64,000 nucleotides of DNA from Paenibacillus tepidiphilus (lineage in GTDB: Bacteria > Bacillota > Bacilli > Paenibacillales > Paenibacillaceae): contig NZ_VWRQ01000004.1 of NCBI RefSeq assembly GCF_008635795.1, positions 310,001 to 374,000 on the forward strand. Reading direction: 5' to 3'. Position 1 is the stretch's first letter; every line of letters begins with the position of its first letter. Positions 51,079 to 61,113 of this stretch are shown in pieces. The notes beneath the pieces were generated by a model that did not search any database, had not been told where the DNA came from, and was given only the letters and a program-made list of their open reading frames with translations. A program made the position numbers and the translations under genes.

Positions 51079-51810
51079 TCAACGGTCAAAAAAATAGAGT
51101 AATGATTCCGGGAGCTCTTTTTGCCAAAATCCCCAGAGATGTTTGCCGTCTTTCTCCCGGTAGTCTACGGACGCTCCGCGGCTTTCCAGCAAATCTCTGG
51201 TCTCGCGGTTCATTTGTACGAAATCGTAAACGCCTGTGTCCGTCTGGTATTCGGTTTCCTGCAGCCCGACCACCATGTTGATGTCGAGCCAGGACAAATC
51301 GTCCTCACGGGCGATAAGCTCACGGGATTGCGGGTAATAGGCTCCGGAAAGGCTGAGTACCCGGCTGAAGAGTCCGGGATAAGCCAGTGCGATATGCAGG
51401 GACACACTGCCGCCGAGCGAGTCGCCGGCGATGAGCCGCTCACCGGGGGTGCGCCGGACCGGATAATTGTGTTCAATATAGGGAATAATCTCTTCGGCAA
51501 AGCATGCAAGGTACTGCTTGAAGCGGCTGCCGAAGGGAGCATACTCTTCCGTCCGCACAGCGACATTAACTTCGACGCCCACTATAATGAAGGGTTCGAT
51601 ACCATGCTCGGCAATCAGCTGGCCGGCGATGGTGGCGATCCGCCCGAAGTTGAAGAATTCCTCGCCGTCCTGGCAGTAGATCACCGGATAAGATGAAGCT
51701 TCATTATAGCCCGGCGGGAGATAGATGCGCAGCTTGCGCTCCTCGTGCAGATGCTCGCTCCAAATGGTTTGCTTTACAATGGTCCGTTTCAGAAAAACAG
51801 GTTCGCTCAT
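51079..51810 (-). CDS. Esterase D/enterochelin esterase-like alpha/beta hydrolase
   Basis: This 243-residue hydrolase has the nucleophile elbow LIAGDSLGGSVSLH and a catalytic His in GKHLWGFWQ. The N-terminal beta region (KLRIYLPPGYNE, YPVIYCQDGEEFF) is typical of the family. Ester substrates in this group range from siderophores to acylated sugars. The start at 51810 is supported by AAGGTGA; an upstream in-frame ATG at 51912 gives 34 residues unlike the family. The gene is divergent from pdhA. Confidence 0.8.
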   Translation of the reverse strand: MSEPVFLKRTIVKQTIWSEHLHEERKLRIYLPPGYNEASSYPVIYCQDGEEFFNFGRIATIAGQLIAEHGIEPFIIVGVEVNVAVRTEEYAPFGSRFKQYLACFAEEIIPYIEHNYPVRRTPGERLIAGDSLGGSVSLHIALAYPGLFSRVLSLSGAYYPQSRELIAREDDLSWLDINMVVGLQETEYQTDTGVYDFVQMNRETRDLLESRGASVDYREKDGKHLWGFWQKELPESLLYFFDR

Positions 51811-52006
51811 TGTTGAATCGTCACCTTTCTTGTCGAATTTTGCTTTGCTTTTTGCGTATTCTGTAGCGTCGGAGAATTGTTGCAGTGCCAGCGGCAATGT
51901 GTTAAATATCATTTACTCGCTTCGAAAACAATAAACTGTTATATATAAATTAAATACCTGTTATACATACAAAAATGTTGAGAACATAAATTTTATGCGT
52001 AATTCT

Positions 52007-52036
52007 TTGACGGATTGTATAAAACAGGTGTATAAT
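52007..52036 (+). promoter_or_regulatory. Sigma-A promoter of the pdh operon
   Basis: TTGACG and a perfect TATAAT are 18 bases apart, 54 bases before the pdhA start. Confidence 0.82.
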
Positions 52037-52089
52037 AATTCTATAACAGAGCCCACTGATATTCAAATATTTTTATTGAGGTGAAGATG

Positions 52090-53157
52090 ATGACTAAAGT
52101 TCCTTATGAAGTGTATACAGAGGACGTGGAGGCCCTTTCGGTCCTTTCCTCCGATGGAGAAGTGATCAACAAGGACAAGATGCCTGCACTTACCGATGAT
52201 CAACTGAAAGAAATCATGTACCGTATGGTATTTACCCGTACTTGGGACGACCGTGCCGTTAACCTTGGCCGCCAAGGACGTCTGGGCTTCTACGCGCCGG
52301 TATCCGGCCAGGAAGCGACGATGATCGGCAGTGAGTTCGCACTGCAGAAAGAAGACTTTATCTGCCCGGGCTACCGCGATATTCCGCAGCTGGTATGGCA
52401 CGGACTTCCATTATATCAGGCTTTCCTGTACTCCCGCGGACATCAGCATGGTGGACAGATTCCGGACGGCGTCAACGTATTGATGCCGCAGATCATCATC
52501 GGCGCGCAGATCCTGCATGCTACCGGGATTGCCATGGGCTTCAAATTGAAGAAGCAACAGAACGTAGCGATCACCTACACCGGTGACGGCGGCTCTTCCG
52601 AAGGCGACTTCTACGAAGGCATGAACTTTGCCGGACGCTTCAAATTGCCGGTAATCTTCTTTGTTCAAAATAACGGCTATGCGATTACCACTCCGTTCTC
52701 GAAGCAGACAGCCGCCAAATCCATCGCGCACAAAGCGGTGTCGGTCGGAATTCCGGGGATCAAGGTTGACGGGATGGACGTGTTCGCCGTAATCTCCGCC
52801 GTGCAGGAAGCTGCCGAACGCGCCCGTAAAGGCGAAGGTGCTACACTGATCGAGGCTGTGACTTACCGTTTCCGTCCTCACTCCCTTTCCGACGATGCCT
52901 CCAAGTATCGTACTAAAGAGGAAGAGGGCCAATGGAACGAGAAGGACCCGATTGCCCGTCTGGCTAAATACCTGGAAAAGAAAGGTCTTTGGACCGATGA
53001 AGATACACAGCGCGTAAGAGAAGAAGCTAAGGCGACTGTGAACGAGCAGATCAAGAAAGCGGAGCAAACGGAAAAAATGACGATTTCGGGTTTGATCGAC
53101 AGCATGTTCGAGTCGACTCCGAAGCATCTGGAAGAGCAAAAAGCCGATTTTGAATAA
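52090..53157 (+). CDS. pdhA: Pyruvate dehydrogenase E1 alpha subunit
   Basis: This 355-residue thiamine-diphosphate enzyme subunit decarboxylates pyruvate. The cofactor motif appears as [13 protein letters not shown], ending with NNGYAI, and the phosphorylation-loop region as [11 protein letters not shown]. The substrate-channel segment [12 protein letters not shown] is also present. The start at 52090 lies five bases after GAGGTGA; in-frame codons at 52081 and 52087 are too close to the site. It is first in pdhABC-lpd. Confidence 0.95.
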   Translation: MTKVPYEVYTEDVEALSVLSSDGEVINKDKMPALTDDQLKEIMYRMVFTRTWDDRAVNLGRQGRLGFYAPVSGQEATMIGSEFALQKEDFICPGYRDIPQLVWHGLPLYQAFLYSRGHQHGGQIPDGVNVLMPQIIIGAQILHATGIAMGFKLKKQQNVAITYTGDGGSSEGDFYEGMNFAGRFKLPVIFFVQNNGYAITTPFSKQTAAKSIAHKAVSVGIPGIKVDGMDVFAVISAVQEAAERARKGEGATLIEAVTYRFRPHSLSDDASKYRTKEEEGQWNEKDPIARLAKYLEKKGLWTDEDTQRVREEAKATVNEQIKKAEQTEKMTISGLIDSMFESTPKHLEEQKADFE

Positions 53158-53171
53158 GGGGGAACTTGGCA

Positions 53172-54149
53172 ATGGCACAAATGAATATGAAAGAAGCAAT
53201 CCGCGACGCGCTGCGCGTCGAATTGAACCGTGATCCTAACACTCTGATCTTCGGTGAAGATGTGGGTAATGTCGGCGGCGTATTCCGTGTAACGGAAGGG
53301 CTGCAGAAAGAATTCGGCGAAGACCGCGTATTTGATACACCGCTGGCGGAATCTGCCATCGGCGGCCTGGCCTTCGGTCTGGGCGTGCAAGGCTTCCGTC
53401 CGATCGCAGAAATCCAGTTCATCGGCTTCATCTTTGAAGCTCTTGACCAAATCGTGATTCAGGCTGCGCGTCTGCGCTACCGTTCCGGCGGCAAATACAA
53501 CGCACCTGTTGTTTTCCGGACACCATTCGGCGGCGGCGTTAAGGCAGCCGAGCTGCATACCGATTCCCTTGAAGGCCTGATTGCCCAAAGCCCGGGGATC
53601 AAAGTGGTTATTCCATCCAACCCGTATGATGCGAAGGGTCTTATGATCGCTTCGATCCGCGACAACGATCCGGTATTCTTCATGGAGCATTTGAATCTGT
53701 ACCATGCATTCCGTACAGAGGTTCCTGAAGGTGAATATACCGTTGAGCTTGGCAAAGCAAACGTGGTACGTGAAGGCTCCGATGTAACGATCGTTACTTA
53801 CGGCCTGATGGTACACACCTCTACCAAGGCAGCCGAGCAGCTGGAGAAGGAAGGCATCAAGGCCGAAATTATCGACCTGCGGACGGTAAGCCCGATTGAT
53901 ATCGACACCATTGTTGCTTCGATCAAGAAGACCAACCGCGCCATCGTGGTGCAGGAAGCGCAGAAGAGCTCCGGCGTAGCCGCCGAGGTTATCGCGCAGA
54001 TCAACGAGAAAGCCATTCTCCACCTGGAAGCGCCTGTGCTGCGCGTAGCCGGTCCGGACACCGTTTATCCGTTCGCTCAAATCGAGGATTCCTGGATTCC
54101 GACGCCTGCACGTGTCATTGCAGCTGTGAAGAAAGTGCTGGAATTCTAA
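53172..54149 (+). CDS. pdhB: Pyruvate dehydrogenase E1 beta subunit
   Basis: This 325-residue partner of PdhA completes the E1 heterotetramer. Typical segments are [44 protein letters not shown] and the C-terminal [13 protein letters not shown]. The ATG at 53172 follows GGGGGAA by eight bases; a TTG two codons earlier is less suitable. The gene begins 14 bases after pdhA. A GC-rich inverted repeat lies in the 100-base gap before pdhC. Confidence 0.96.
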   Translation: MAQMNMKEAIRDALRVELNRDPNTLIFGEDVGNVGGVFRVTEGLQKEFGEDRVFDTPLAESAIGGLAFGLGVQGFRPIAEIQFIGFIFEALDQIVIQAARLRYRSGGKYNAPVVFRTPFGGGVKAAELHTDSLEGLIAQSPGIKVVIPSNPYDAKGLMIASIRDNDPVFFMEHLNLYHAFRTEVPEGEYTVELGKANVVREGSDVTIVTYGLMVHTSTKAAEQLEKEGIKAEIIDLRTVSPIDIDTIVASIKKTNRAIVVQEAQKSSGVAAEVIAQINEKAILHLEAPVLRVAGPDTVYPFAQIEDSWIPTPARVIAAVKKVLEF

Positions 54150-54251
54150 TATAGGCTTATTCCCTAACCAAAGCACGCGCAGGCTTCCGGCGGTTTCGCA
54201 AGAAGCTTCTCCGGAGGCGCTGCGCACATAAACTTTTAGGAGGTTATCAAG

Positions 54252-55904
54252 GTGGCTAAATTTGAGTACCGGTTCCCTGAGCTGGGCGAAGGTCTGCATG
54301 AAGGCGAAATTATCAAAATGCATATCAAAGCCGGCGACAAAGTAACCGATGACGATATTATTATGGAAGTGCAGAACGATAAGGCGGTAGTGGAAGTGCC
54401 TTGTCCGGTCAACGGCACTGTGCTGGAAGTGTTCACGAAGGATGGTCAGGTTTGCCGCGTTGGTGAAGTTGTAGCCATCATCGATGCTGAAGGCGACGTT
54501 CCTGAGCAGGAAGGCGGACATGCCGCTGACCAAAGCGCCCAGGAAGCAGATGCAGCCAAAGGCAGCGCAGACACCACGTCTTCTCCTGCTAGTGCAAGCT
54601 CGGCCAATTTCCAGTATACATTCCCTGAGCTGGGCGAAGGTCTGCATGAAGGCGAAATTATCAAGATGCATATCAAACCCGGCGACAAAGTAACCGACGA
54701 CGACATCATCATGGAAGTGCAGAACGACAAGGCGGTAGTGGAAGTGCCTTGCCCGGTTAACGGCACCGTGCTTGAAGTCTTCGCCAAAGACGGCCAGGTC
54801 TGCCATGTAGGCGAAGTTGTGGCAATTATCGCTGCCGAAGGTGAAGTTCCGCATCAGGAAGGCGCTTCGGCACCTGCACAGGCTGCGGCTCAAGAGGCTG
54901 ATGCAGCCAAGGGCGGCGCAGTCACTGCAGCCGCTGCAGTTCCAGCTCCGGACCGCGATGTGCTGGCAACCCCAAGCGTGCGCAAATTTGCCCGCGACAA
55001 TAATGTAGATATCTCCAAGGTGAACGGCTCCGGCAAGAACGGCAAAATCAGCCGTGAAGATGTGGAAGCCTTCTTGAAGGGCGGCGCATCCGCTCCGGCG
55101 GCAGCTCCTGCAGCAGCAGCTCCTTCCGCAGCACCAGCGGCTGCAGCGGAAGCTCCTAAGGCCAAGAAAGAAGCAGCACCAGCTGCGGCTGGCAATGTAA
55201 GCTTGGAAGAAGAACGCGTACCATTCAAGGGTATCCGCAAAGCAATCTCCAATGCGATGGTTAAATCGGCCTATACCGCACCTCATGTTACGATCATGGA
55301 CGAAGTGGACGTAACTGAGCTGGTAGCCTTCCGTGCCCGCATGAAGCCTGTAGCCGAGAAGAAGGGCGTTAAGGTTACTTATCTGCCATTCATCGTTAAG
55401 GCCCTGGTGGCAGCTTCCCGTCAATTCCCGGCGCTCAATGCCATGATCGACGAAGAAGCCAATGAAATTGTCTACAAGAAATACTACAACATCGGTATCG
55501 CCACAGACACCGACAACGGTCTGATCGTTCCGGTTATCAAGGATGCTGACCGCAAGAGCATCTGGATGATCGCCAGCGCCATTACCGACCTTGCTGTGCG
55601 CGGACGCGAAGGCAAGCTGTCTGCCAATGAAATGAAGGGCAGCACGATCTCCATCAGCAACATCGGCTCCGCGGGCGGTATGTTCTTCACACCGATCATC
55701 AACTTCCCTGAAGTGGCGATCCTTGGTACAGGACGCATCACCGAGAAGCCGGTCGTTAAGAACGGTGAAATTGTATCGGCGCCTGTAATGGCTCTGTCCC
55801 TGAGCTTTGACCACCGTATCATTGACGGTGCAACCGCTCAGAACTTTATGAACTACATTAAGACCCTGCTTGCAAATCCTGATATGTTAGTTATGGAGGT
55901 GTAA
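54252..55904 (+). CDS. pdhC: Dihydrolipoyl acetyltransferase (E2) with two lipoyl domains
   Basis: This 550-residue core of the complex has two lipoyl domains (about residues 3-80 and 120-196), each with the lipoylated Lys in QNDKAVVEV. Ala/Pro-rich linkers follow, then an E3-binding domain (TPSVRKFARDNNVDISKV...GKISREDVEAFL) and the catalytic domain ending SFDHRIIDGATAQNF. Bacillus subtilis E2 has one lipoyl domain, so the second is an extra copy, nearly identical to the first. GTG start with AGGAGG upstream. Confidence 0.95.
   Translation: MAKFEYRFPELGEGLHEGEIIKMHIKAGDKVTDDDIIMEVQNDKAVVEVPCPVNGTVLEVFTKDGQVCRVGEVVAIIDAEGDVPEQEGGHAADQSAQEADAAKGSADTTSSPASASSANFQYTFPELGEGLHEGEIIKMHIKPGDKVTDDDIIMEVQNDKAVVEVPCPVNGTVLEVFAKDGQVCHVGEVVAIIAAEGEVPHQEGASAPAQAAAQEADAAKGGAVTAAAAVPAPDRDVLATPSVRKFARDNNVDISKVNGSGKNGKISREDVEAFLKGGASAPAAAPAAAAPSAAPAAAAEAPKAKKEAAPAAAGNVSLEEERVPFKGIRKAISNAMVKSAYTAPHVTIMDEVDVTELVAFRARMKPVAEKKGVKVTYLPFIVKALVAASRQFPALNAMIDEEANEIVYKKYYNIGIATDTDNGLIVPVIKDADRKSIWMIASAITDLAVRGREGKLSANEMKGSTISISNIGSAGGMFFTPIINFPEVAILGTGRITEKPVVKNGEIVSAPVMALSLSFDHRIIDGATAQNFMNYIKTLLANPDMLVMEV
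54273..54848 (+). repeat. 348-bp-period duplication encoding the two lipoyl domains
   Basis: Two stretches of about 228 bases (54273-54500 and 54621-54848) are highly similar in DNA and protein. They share an identical opening TTCCCTGAGCTGGGCGAAGG, and most differences are synonymous third positions. The pattern fits an in-gene duplication later kept similar by selection or gene conversion. Confidence 0.85.
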
Positions 55905-55907
55905 TTC

Positions 55908-57320
55908 ATGGTAGTCGGAGACGCTTCAATCGAAATCGACACATTGGTTATTGGTGCAGGTCCCGGCGGGTATGTGGCGGCAATTCGTGCCGCCCAGCTC
56001 GGCCAGAAGGTCCTGATCGTGGATAAATCGGAACTCGGCGGCGTGTGCCTTAACCGCGGCTGTATTCCATCCAAAGCGCTGATCTCGGCAGCTCATCAAT
56101 TTGAAGCTGCACAGCACGGCGAAGTGTTCGGCGTAACTGCCGAGAACGTTAAGGTGGACTGGGCCAAGACTCAGGAATTCAAGAACGGCGTTGTCAAGAG
56201 AATGACTAACGGCGTAACGAGCCTGATGAAGGGCAATAAGATTGAAGTATTCAGCGGCGAAGCCATGTTCATCAGCACAAACGAAGCCCGTCTGTTCAAT
56301 GAGCATGAATCCCCGCGCTACAAATTCAATAACTGCATCATCGCAACCGGCTCCCGTCCGATCGAGCTGAAGCCGTTCCCGTTCGGCGGACGTATTCTGT
56401 CCTCGACCGAAGCGCTGGATCTGCCGGAAATTCCGAAGAGCATGATCGTTATCGGCGGCGGCTACATCGGTGCCGAGCTCGGCCAGATGTACTCCAAATT
56501 CGGAACTAAAGTTACGATCATCGAAGGCATGGACACTGTGCTGCCAGGCTTCGATAAGGATATGACCCGTCTGGTATCCAAGAACATGGCGAAGACCGGC
56601 ATCGAAATCGTAACCAACGCGAAGGCCGAAAGTGCCGTACAGAACGACAAGGAAGTAACAGTGAAATATTCCGTGGGCGGCGAGTCCAAGGAAGTAACTG
56701 CCGACTACCTGCTCGTAACTGTAGGACGTCGTCCGAATACTGACGGTGAACTGGGTCTGGACCTGATCGGCGTAGAACTGGACGACCGCGGTCTGATCAA
56801 GGTTGACCATCAGGGCCGCACCAACATTCCTAACATCTATGCCATCGGCGACATCGTACCGGGCCTGGCCCTGGCACACAAAGCCTCCTATGAAGGCAAG
56901 ATCGCTGCTGAAGCCATCTCCGGCCACAAGTCGGTCGTGGATTACAAAGTAATTCCAGCTGTGGTATTCACCGATCCGGAATGCTCCAGCGTCGGCCTGA
57001 CCGAGAAGGAAGCCAAAGACAAAGGCTTCAAGGTAAAAGCCGGCAAGTTCCCGTTCGCGGGCAACGGCCGTGCTGTATCCCTGAACGCACCGGACGGCTT
57101 CATCAAGATTGTGGCGAATGCCGACAACAATCTGGTGCTTGGCGCGCAGATCGTCGGGCTGGAAGCTTCCAACCTGATCGCCGAGCTTGGCCTCGCGATC
57201 GAAATGGGCGCTACGCTTGAAGATATCGCGCTGACCATCCACGCGCATCCGACCCTTGGCGAAATCGTCATGGAAGCCGCTGAGCTGGTGGAAGGCCATC
57301 CGATCCACGTTGTGAAATAA
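55908..57320 (+). CDS. lpdA: Dihydrolipoyl dehydrogenase (E3)
   Basis: This 470-residue flavoprotein reoxidises the lipoyl groups with NAD. It shows FAD motif VIGAGPGGYVAAIRAA, the redox disulfide in GGVCLNRGCIPSK (Arg where many have Asn-Val), NAD motif VIGGGYIGAELG, AIGDIVPG and the catalytic HAHPTLGE near the C-terminus. It starts three bases after pdhC with GGAGGTG upstream, and ends in a terminator. Confidence 0.96.
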   Translation: MVVGDASIEIDTLVIGAGPGGYVAAIRAAQLGQKVLIVDKSELGGVCLNRGCIPSKALISAAHQFEAAQHGEVFGVTAENVKVDWAKTQEFKNGVVKRMTNGVTSLMKGNKIEVFSGEAMFISTNEARLFNEHESPRYKFNNCIIATGSRPIELKPFPFGGRILSSTEALDLPEIPKSMIVIGGGYIGAELGQMYSKFGTKVTIIEGMDTVLPGFDKDMTRLVSKNMAKTGIEIVTNAKAESAVQNDKEVTVKYSVGGESKEVTADYLLVTVGRRPNTDGELGLDLIGVELDDRGLIKVDHQGRTNIPNIYAIGDIVPGLALAHKASYEGKIAAEAISGHKSVVDYKVIPAVVFTDPECSSVGLTEKEAKDKGFKVKAGKFPFAGNGRAVSLNAPDGFIKIVANADNNLVLGAQIVGLEASNLIAELGLAIEMGATLEDIALTIHAHPTLGEIVMEAAELVEGHPIHVVK

Positions 57321-57352
57321 TAACCTAATCCGCATTCTGCGGGCTTGATCAA

Positions 57353-57396
57353 GGGACGCTTTCCGGCCATTATATGGCTGGGGGCGTCTCTTTTTT
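57353..57396 (+). terminator. Intrinsic terminator of the pdh operon
   Basis: GGGACGC/GCGTCTC and an inner GGCCAT/ATGGCT stem are followed by six T. Confidence 0.88.
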
Positions 57397-57593
57397 ATTC
57401 CTGGCGACTCGATGAATCGCTGCCGCTTACGGCGTTAACGGAACAGATCAAGGCATGACTGGCGGGCTGTCAGACTGTAGAACGTTAGACTATTATCGCT
57501 CTTAGTCAGTATTTCCTGCTCTTTGCAAGTTACAAGCCAGGTCAGGTCATGGTAAACTGGAAGATGACAAATGTGAGAGGAGCGCGGAGAAGC

Positions 57594-58388
57594 TTGCGTA
57601 ATTATTTGGATTTACTTCAGGATATCTTGGACCATGGTACGCCTAAGGGCGACCGGACCGGTACCGGCACGATCTCGGTATTCGGGCGTCAGCTGCGCTT
57701 TGATCTGGCGGAGGGCTTTCCGCTGGTGACCACCAAGCGGATTCACTTGAAATCGGTGGTGCATGAGCTGCTGTGGTTCTTAAAAGGCGAGACCAATATT
57801 GCTTATTTGAAGGAAAACGGGGTCTCCATCTGGGATGAGTGGGCCGATGAGAACGGAGAGCTGGGTCCGGTGTACGGCTCGCAATGGCGGGCCTGGGAAA
57901 GCGCCGACGGACGCCATATCGACCAGATTGCCGGAGTGATTGAGTCCATCAGAAACAATCCGGACTCACGCCGTCATATAGTCAGTGCCTGGAATGTGGG
58001 AGAGATTGAGCAGATGAAGCTGCCGCCATGCCATTTCGTGTTCCAGTTCTATGTGGCGGACGGCAAGCTGTCCTGCATGCTGACCATGCGCTCGGTGGAC
58101 ACCTTCCTCGGTTTACCGTTTAACATTGCCAGCTATGCACTGCTGACACATATGGTAGCCCAGCAGACGGGTCTGGAGCCGGGTGAATTCATTTGGTCCG
58201 GCGGCGATGTGCACATTTATACAAATCATCTGGAACAGGTGGCCACGCAGCTGGCCCGGGAGCCGTATCCGCTGCCGCAGCTGAAGATCCGCCGGAAGCC
58301 GGATAGCATCTTCGATTATACCTTTGAGGATTTTGAATTCGAAGGCTATGAGCATCATCCGGGCATTAAAGCGCCGGTAGCCATATAA
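57594..58388 (+). CDS. thyA: Thymidylate synthase ThyA, TTG start
   Basis: This 264-residue enzyme makes dTMP from dUMP and methylene-tetrahydrofolate. Motifs: [33 protein letters not shown], the catalytic Cys in [13 protein letters not shown], and [11 protein letters not shown]. The TTG at 57594 is chosen because the protein then begins [11 protein letters not shown] and has the same length as the well-known E. coli enzyme; GCGGAG lies five bases upstream. An ATG 15 codons earlier would add a tail unlike the family. dfrA follows 38 bases later in the same operon. Confidence 0.95.
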   Translation: MRNYLDLLQDILDHGTPKGDRTGTGTISVFGRQLRFDLAEGFPLVTTKRIHLKSVVHELLWFLKGETNIAYLKENGVSIWDEWADENGELGPVYGSQWRAWESADGRHIDQIAGVIESIRNNPDSRRHIVSAWNVGEIEQMKLPPCHFVFQFYVADGKLSCMLTMRSVDTFLGLPFNIASYALLTHMVAQQTGLEPGEFIWSGGDVHIYTNHLEQVATQLAREPYPLPQLKIRRKPDSIFDYTFEDFEFEGYEHHPGIKAPVAI

Positions 58389-58426
58389 ATCCCGTACGGG
58401 ATATCCTGTGAAGGAGTGGATGAAGG

Positions 58427-58918
58427 ATGAGCATTAGCATGATCTGGGCGATGGCCCGAAACGGCGTGATCGGCAGGGATAATGATATGCCCTGGCATCT
58501 TCCCAGGGATTTCGACTATTTCAAGAGCGAGACGCTGGGCAAGCGGATGCTCATGGGCCGCAAAACCTGGGACTCGCTGGGCGGCAAGCCGCTGAGAGGC
58601 CGGACGAGCGTTGTCATTACGCGGGACCGCAGCTTTGCGGCGGAAGGGGCACAGGTGATCCATACGCTGGAGGAAGCGCTGGAGGAAGCCCGCAGAGGCG
58701 ATGAGCTTATGGTGATCGGCGGGGCCGAGATCTATAAAATGATGCTGCCATACGCCGACAAGCTGCTCGTTACCCGGATTGAGGAGGATTTTCCGGGAGA
58801 TACCGTCTTCCCGGAGGTCGACTGGAGCCAGTGGCGGGAAGTCTCGAATACGCCGGGGATCCGGGATGAGCAGAATCCGCATGATTACCGGTTCTATGTT
58901 TATGAACGTTTGGGCTAA
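58427..58918 (+). CDS. dfrA: Dihydrofolate reductase
   Basis: This 163-residue enzyme regenerates tetrahydrofolate after thymidylate synthesis. It has IWAMARNGVIGRDNDMPWHLPRD at the N-terminus (key residues Trp and the catalytic Asp of LPRDF), the NADPH segments MGRKTWDSL and VITRD, and VIGGAEIYK. AAGGAGTGG precedes the start. Pairing with thyA is common and makes functional sense. Confidence 0.95.
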   Translation: MSISMIWAMARNGVIGRDNDMPWHLPRDFDYFKSETLGKRMLMGRKTWDSLGGKPLRGRTSVVITRDRSFAAEGAQVIHTLEEALEEARRGDELMVIGGAEIYKMMLPYADKLLVTRIEEDFPGDTVFPEVDWSQWREVSNTPGIRDEQNPHDYRFYVYERLG

Positions 58919-59115
58919 GATTATCTAAATTTTCACGTTTTCTCTAACACAACATGTTAAATAGTACAAATAATCAGCAGATTAATCCATTACTGTGCAA
59001 AAGTATTGGATGCTACTATAATTAAAATTAGGAATGCTAAAGTTGAAGATAGTATAGGCAGGTGCAGCTACTTCACTCGTGCTGAACAGAGATAATATCG
59101 CCGCCTTATGATACA

Positions 59116-59128
59116 ATGTACTATACAT
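59116..59128. promoter_or_regulatory. Small palindrome upstream of gltD
   Basis: ATGTACTATACAT (two 5-base arms around CTA) lies 35 bases before the gltD start, next to a TACAAT -10-like box. It could be an operator; it does not fit the GlnR/TnrA spacing. The rest of the 58919-59162 gap is AT-rich and shows another TATAAT at about 59016. Confidence 0.25.
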
Positions 59129-59162
59129 CAACAAGAAGAGAACGGATGGGGGAAACGTAGAA

Positions 59163-60650
59163 ATGTCGACACCTACTGGATTTATGGAGTATAAGCGCCA
59201 GCTCCCAGGAGACCGCGATCCCGAGCAGCGCGTGAGAGACTGGGAAGAATTTCATCATCATTTATCCGAGGACGAGCTTCGGACACAGGGTGCACGCTGC
59301 ATGGATTGCGGAACCCCATATTGCCACACGGGTATCGACATGGCGGGAGGCACTTCGGGTTGTCCGGTGCATAATCTGATCCCGGAATGGAACAATCTCG
59401 TCTACCGCGGCTTGTGGCGGGAAGCGCTGGAACGCCTGCACAAGACCAATAATTTCCCTGAATTCACTGGCAGCATCTGTCCGGCGCCCTGCGAAGGCTC
59501 ATGTACCGTCGGGCTGATCGGCCAGCCGGTGACCATCAAGACGATTGAACTGGCGATTGTGAACAAGGGCTTCGAAGAGGGCTGGATTGTGCCTAATCCG
59601 CCGGAGAAGCGGACCGGCAAGAAGGTTGCCGTTGTCGGCTCCGGCCCGGCCGGTCTTGCTGCCGCGGCCCAGTTGAACAAGGCCGGACATACTGTTACCG
59701 TGTACGAACGCAGCGACAGAATCGGCGGACTGCTGACCTACGGCATTCCGACGATGAAGCTGGATAAGAGCGTTGTACAGCGGCGTGTGGATCTGCTGGC
59801 TGCGGAAGGCATTACCTTTGTGACCAATACCGAGATCGGCAAGGATATTGCTGCCCAGCAGCTCGTCGATGAATTCGATGCGGTTGTGCTGTGCGGCGGC
59901 GCGACCAAGCCCCGTGAGTTCAACGTGGAAGGCAGCGGACTGAACGGTGTGATGTATGCCATGGATTACCTGACCGGCACCATTAAGAGCTATCTGGATT
60001 CAGGCCTTACCGACGGCAACTATGTATCGGCTGCCGGCAAGGATGTAGTGGTGCTCGGCGGCGGAGACACCGGCTCAGACTGTGTCGCTACTGCGCTGCG
60101 TCACGGCTGCCAGAGTATCACCCAGTTCGGCACCCATGATAAGGCGCCTCTGACCCGTGACCCGATTGCCAATCCATGGCCGCAATTCCCGAACGTGTAC
60201 ACGCTCGATTACGCCCAGGAGGAAGCAAAAGCGATCTTCGGGGAAGACCCGCGCGAATTCTCTATCATGACCACCAAATTTGTCGGTGATGAAGCTGGCA
60301 ATCTGCAAGAGGTGCATACCGTGCAGATTCACCGGATGGTGGATGAGACGGGCCGGAAGATTTATCAGCCGATTCCCGGCACAGAGCGCGTATTTCCTGC
60401 CCAGCTTGCCCTGGTGGCGATCGGCTTTGACGGGCCGGAGCAGACCTTGGTGCAGCAGCTCGGCCTGGAGACGGACCGCCGTACGAACGTGAAGGCGCGT
60501 TATGGCAAGTTCAATACGAATGTCGACAAAGTATTCGCTGCAGGCGATATGCGCCGTGGACAAAGTCTGGTCGTTTGGGCGATCAACGAAGGCCGCGAAG
60601 CCGCCCGCGAGGTCGACAAGTATTTGATGGGTTCAACTGTACTGGTCTAA
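59163..60650 (+). CDS. gltD: Glutamate synthase small subunit (GltD)
   Basis: This 495-residue flavoprotein passes electrons from NADPH to the large subunit for glutamate synthesis. It has the iron-sulfur Cys clusters ([33 protein letters not shown]), an FAD motif [17 protein letters not shown] and an NADPH motif [13 protein letters not shown]. The large subunit gene is not in the window next to it, so it is either elsewhere or this is a separately expressed small-subunit homologue. GGGGGAAAC precedes the start. Confidence 0.92.
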   Translation: MSTPTGFMEYKRQLPGDRDPEQRVRDWEEFHHHLSEDELRTQGARCMDCGTPYCHTGIDMAGGTSGCPVHNLIPEWNNLVYRGLWREALERLHKTNNFPEFTGSICPAPCEGSCTVGLIGQPVTIKTIELAIVNKGFEEGWIVPNPPEKRTGKKVAVVGSGPAGLAAAAQLNKAGHTVTVYERSDRIGGLLTYGIPTMKLDKSVVQRRVDLLAAEGITFVTNTEIGKDIAAQQLVDEFDAVVLCGGATKPREFNVEGSGLNGVMYAMDYLTGTIKSYLDSGLTDGNYVSAAGKDVVVLGGGDTGSDCVATALRHGCQSITQFGTHDKAPLTRDPIANPWPQFPNVYTLDYAQEEAKAIFGEDPREFSIMTTKFVGDEAGNLQEVHTVQIHRMVDETGRKIYQPIPGTERVFPAQLALVAIGFDGPEQTLVQQLGLETDRRTNVKARYGKFNTNVDKVFAAGDMRRGQSLVVWAINEGREAAREVDKYLMGSTVLV

Positions 60651-60666
60651 TACCCTTTGTAATGAC

Positions 60667-60709
60667 AACAGCCGCTGGCCGGAGAAATCCGGATGGCGGC
60701 TGTTTCTTC
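60667..60709 (+). terminator. Intrinsic terminator after gltD
   Basis: AACAGCCGC/GCGGCTGTT enclose an inner CCGGA/TCCGG stem with a GAAA tetraloop. A short T-rich tail follows. Confidence 0.8.
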
Positions 60710-60745
60710 GTGAGCAGGCTGCGGCACCGCGTTACCGCAAATGCC

Positions 60746-60774
60746 TTGACGGATGCCGGCGAATCCATTAGATT
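60746..60774 (+). promoter_or_regulatory. Promoter of the proS T-box leader
   Basis: TTGACG and TAGATT are 17 bases apart, placing the transcript start at about 60781, just before T-box stem I. Confidence 0.6.
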
Positions 60775-60780
60775 ATTAAA

Positions 60781-61044
60781 TAATATATGCACAGCAGCGT
60801 TGATCAAGGATCTATGCTTCACTCCATCGCCTGTACAGAAAGAGGACTCACCGGCTGAAAGGTCCTCCGCAAGCGACAGAAGCATACCCTGCCTTGGGAA
60901 GCTGCGGTACTGCGGCCATGATTGCCGGAGCTGCCGCCGGTGCCGGCCGTTATCCGGAAGAAGGACTGCCAGGCGCCTTAGCTCCGGGCAGTTGAATTAG
61001 GGTGGTACCACGATACATTCGTCCCTGACGGATGTGTCTTTTTT
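60781..61044 (+). promoter_or_regulatory. T-box riboswitch (proline-specific) upstream of proS
   Basis: The conserved T-box sequence AGGGTGGTACCACG ends at 61012. It runs into a terminator GATACATTCGTC/GACGGATGTGTC plus six T (61012-61044). Stem I can be drawn with GCAGC/GCTGC at its base, then ATGCTTC/GAAGCAT, TCGC/GCGA and GAGGAC/GTCCTC. In the 3' side of the lower internal loop the specifier position reads CCT (60892-60894), a proline codon, followed by a GGGAAGCTGCGG stretch as in other T-boxes. Uncharged tRNA-Pro would stabilise the antiterminator and raise proS expression. Confidence 0.92.
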
Positions 61045-61113
61045 GCGTTTCGGCGTGCCAGGTGGTCCCCGAAACAGATATTACATAGGAACCAGGAGAG
61101 AGGATGAGAAACT

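Noticed and set aside
52878..55814. Open frame of about 980 codons on the minus strand across pdhA, pdhB and pdhC
   Set aside because: It mirrors three well-defined pdh genes; its Cys/Arg/His-rich composition is typical of antisense frames in GC-rich coding DNA, and no start signal is present.
55926..57335. Open frame of about 470 codons antisense to lpdA
   Set aside because: It is a shadow of the dihydrolipoyl dehydrogenase gene with no ribosome site or domain.
59116..59128. GlnR/TnrA box upstream of gltD
   Set aside because: The small palindrome lacks the TGTNA-N7-TNACA spacing that the glnRA site shows exactly.
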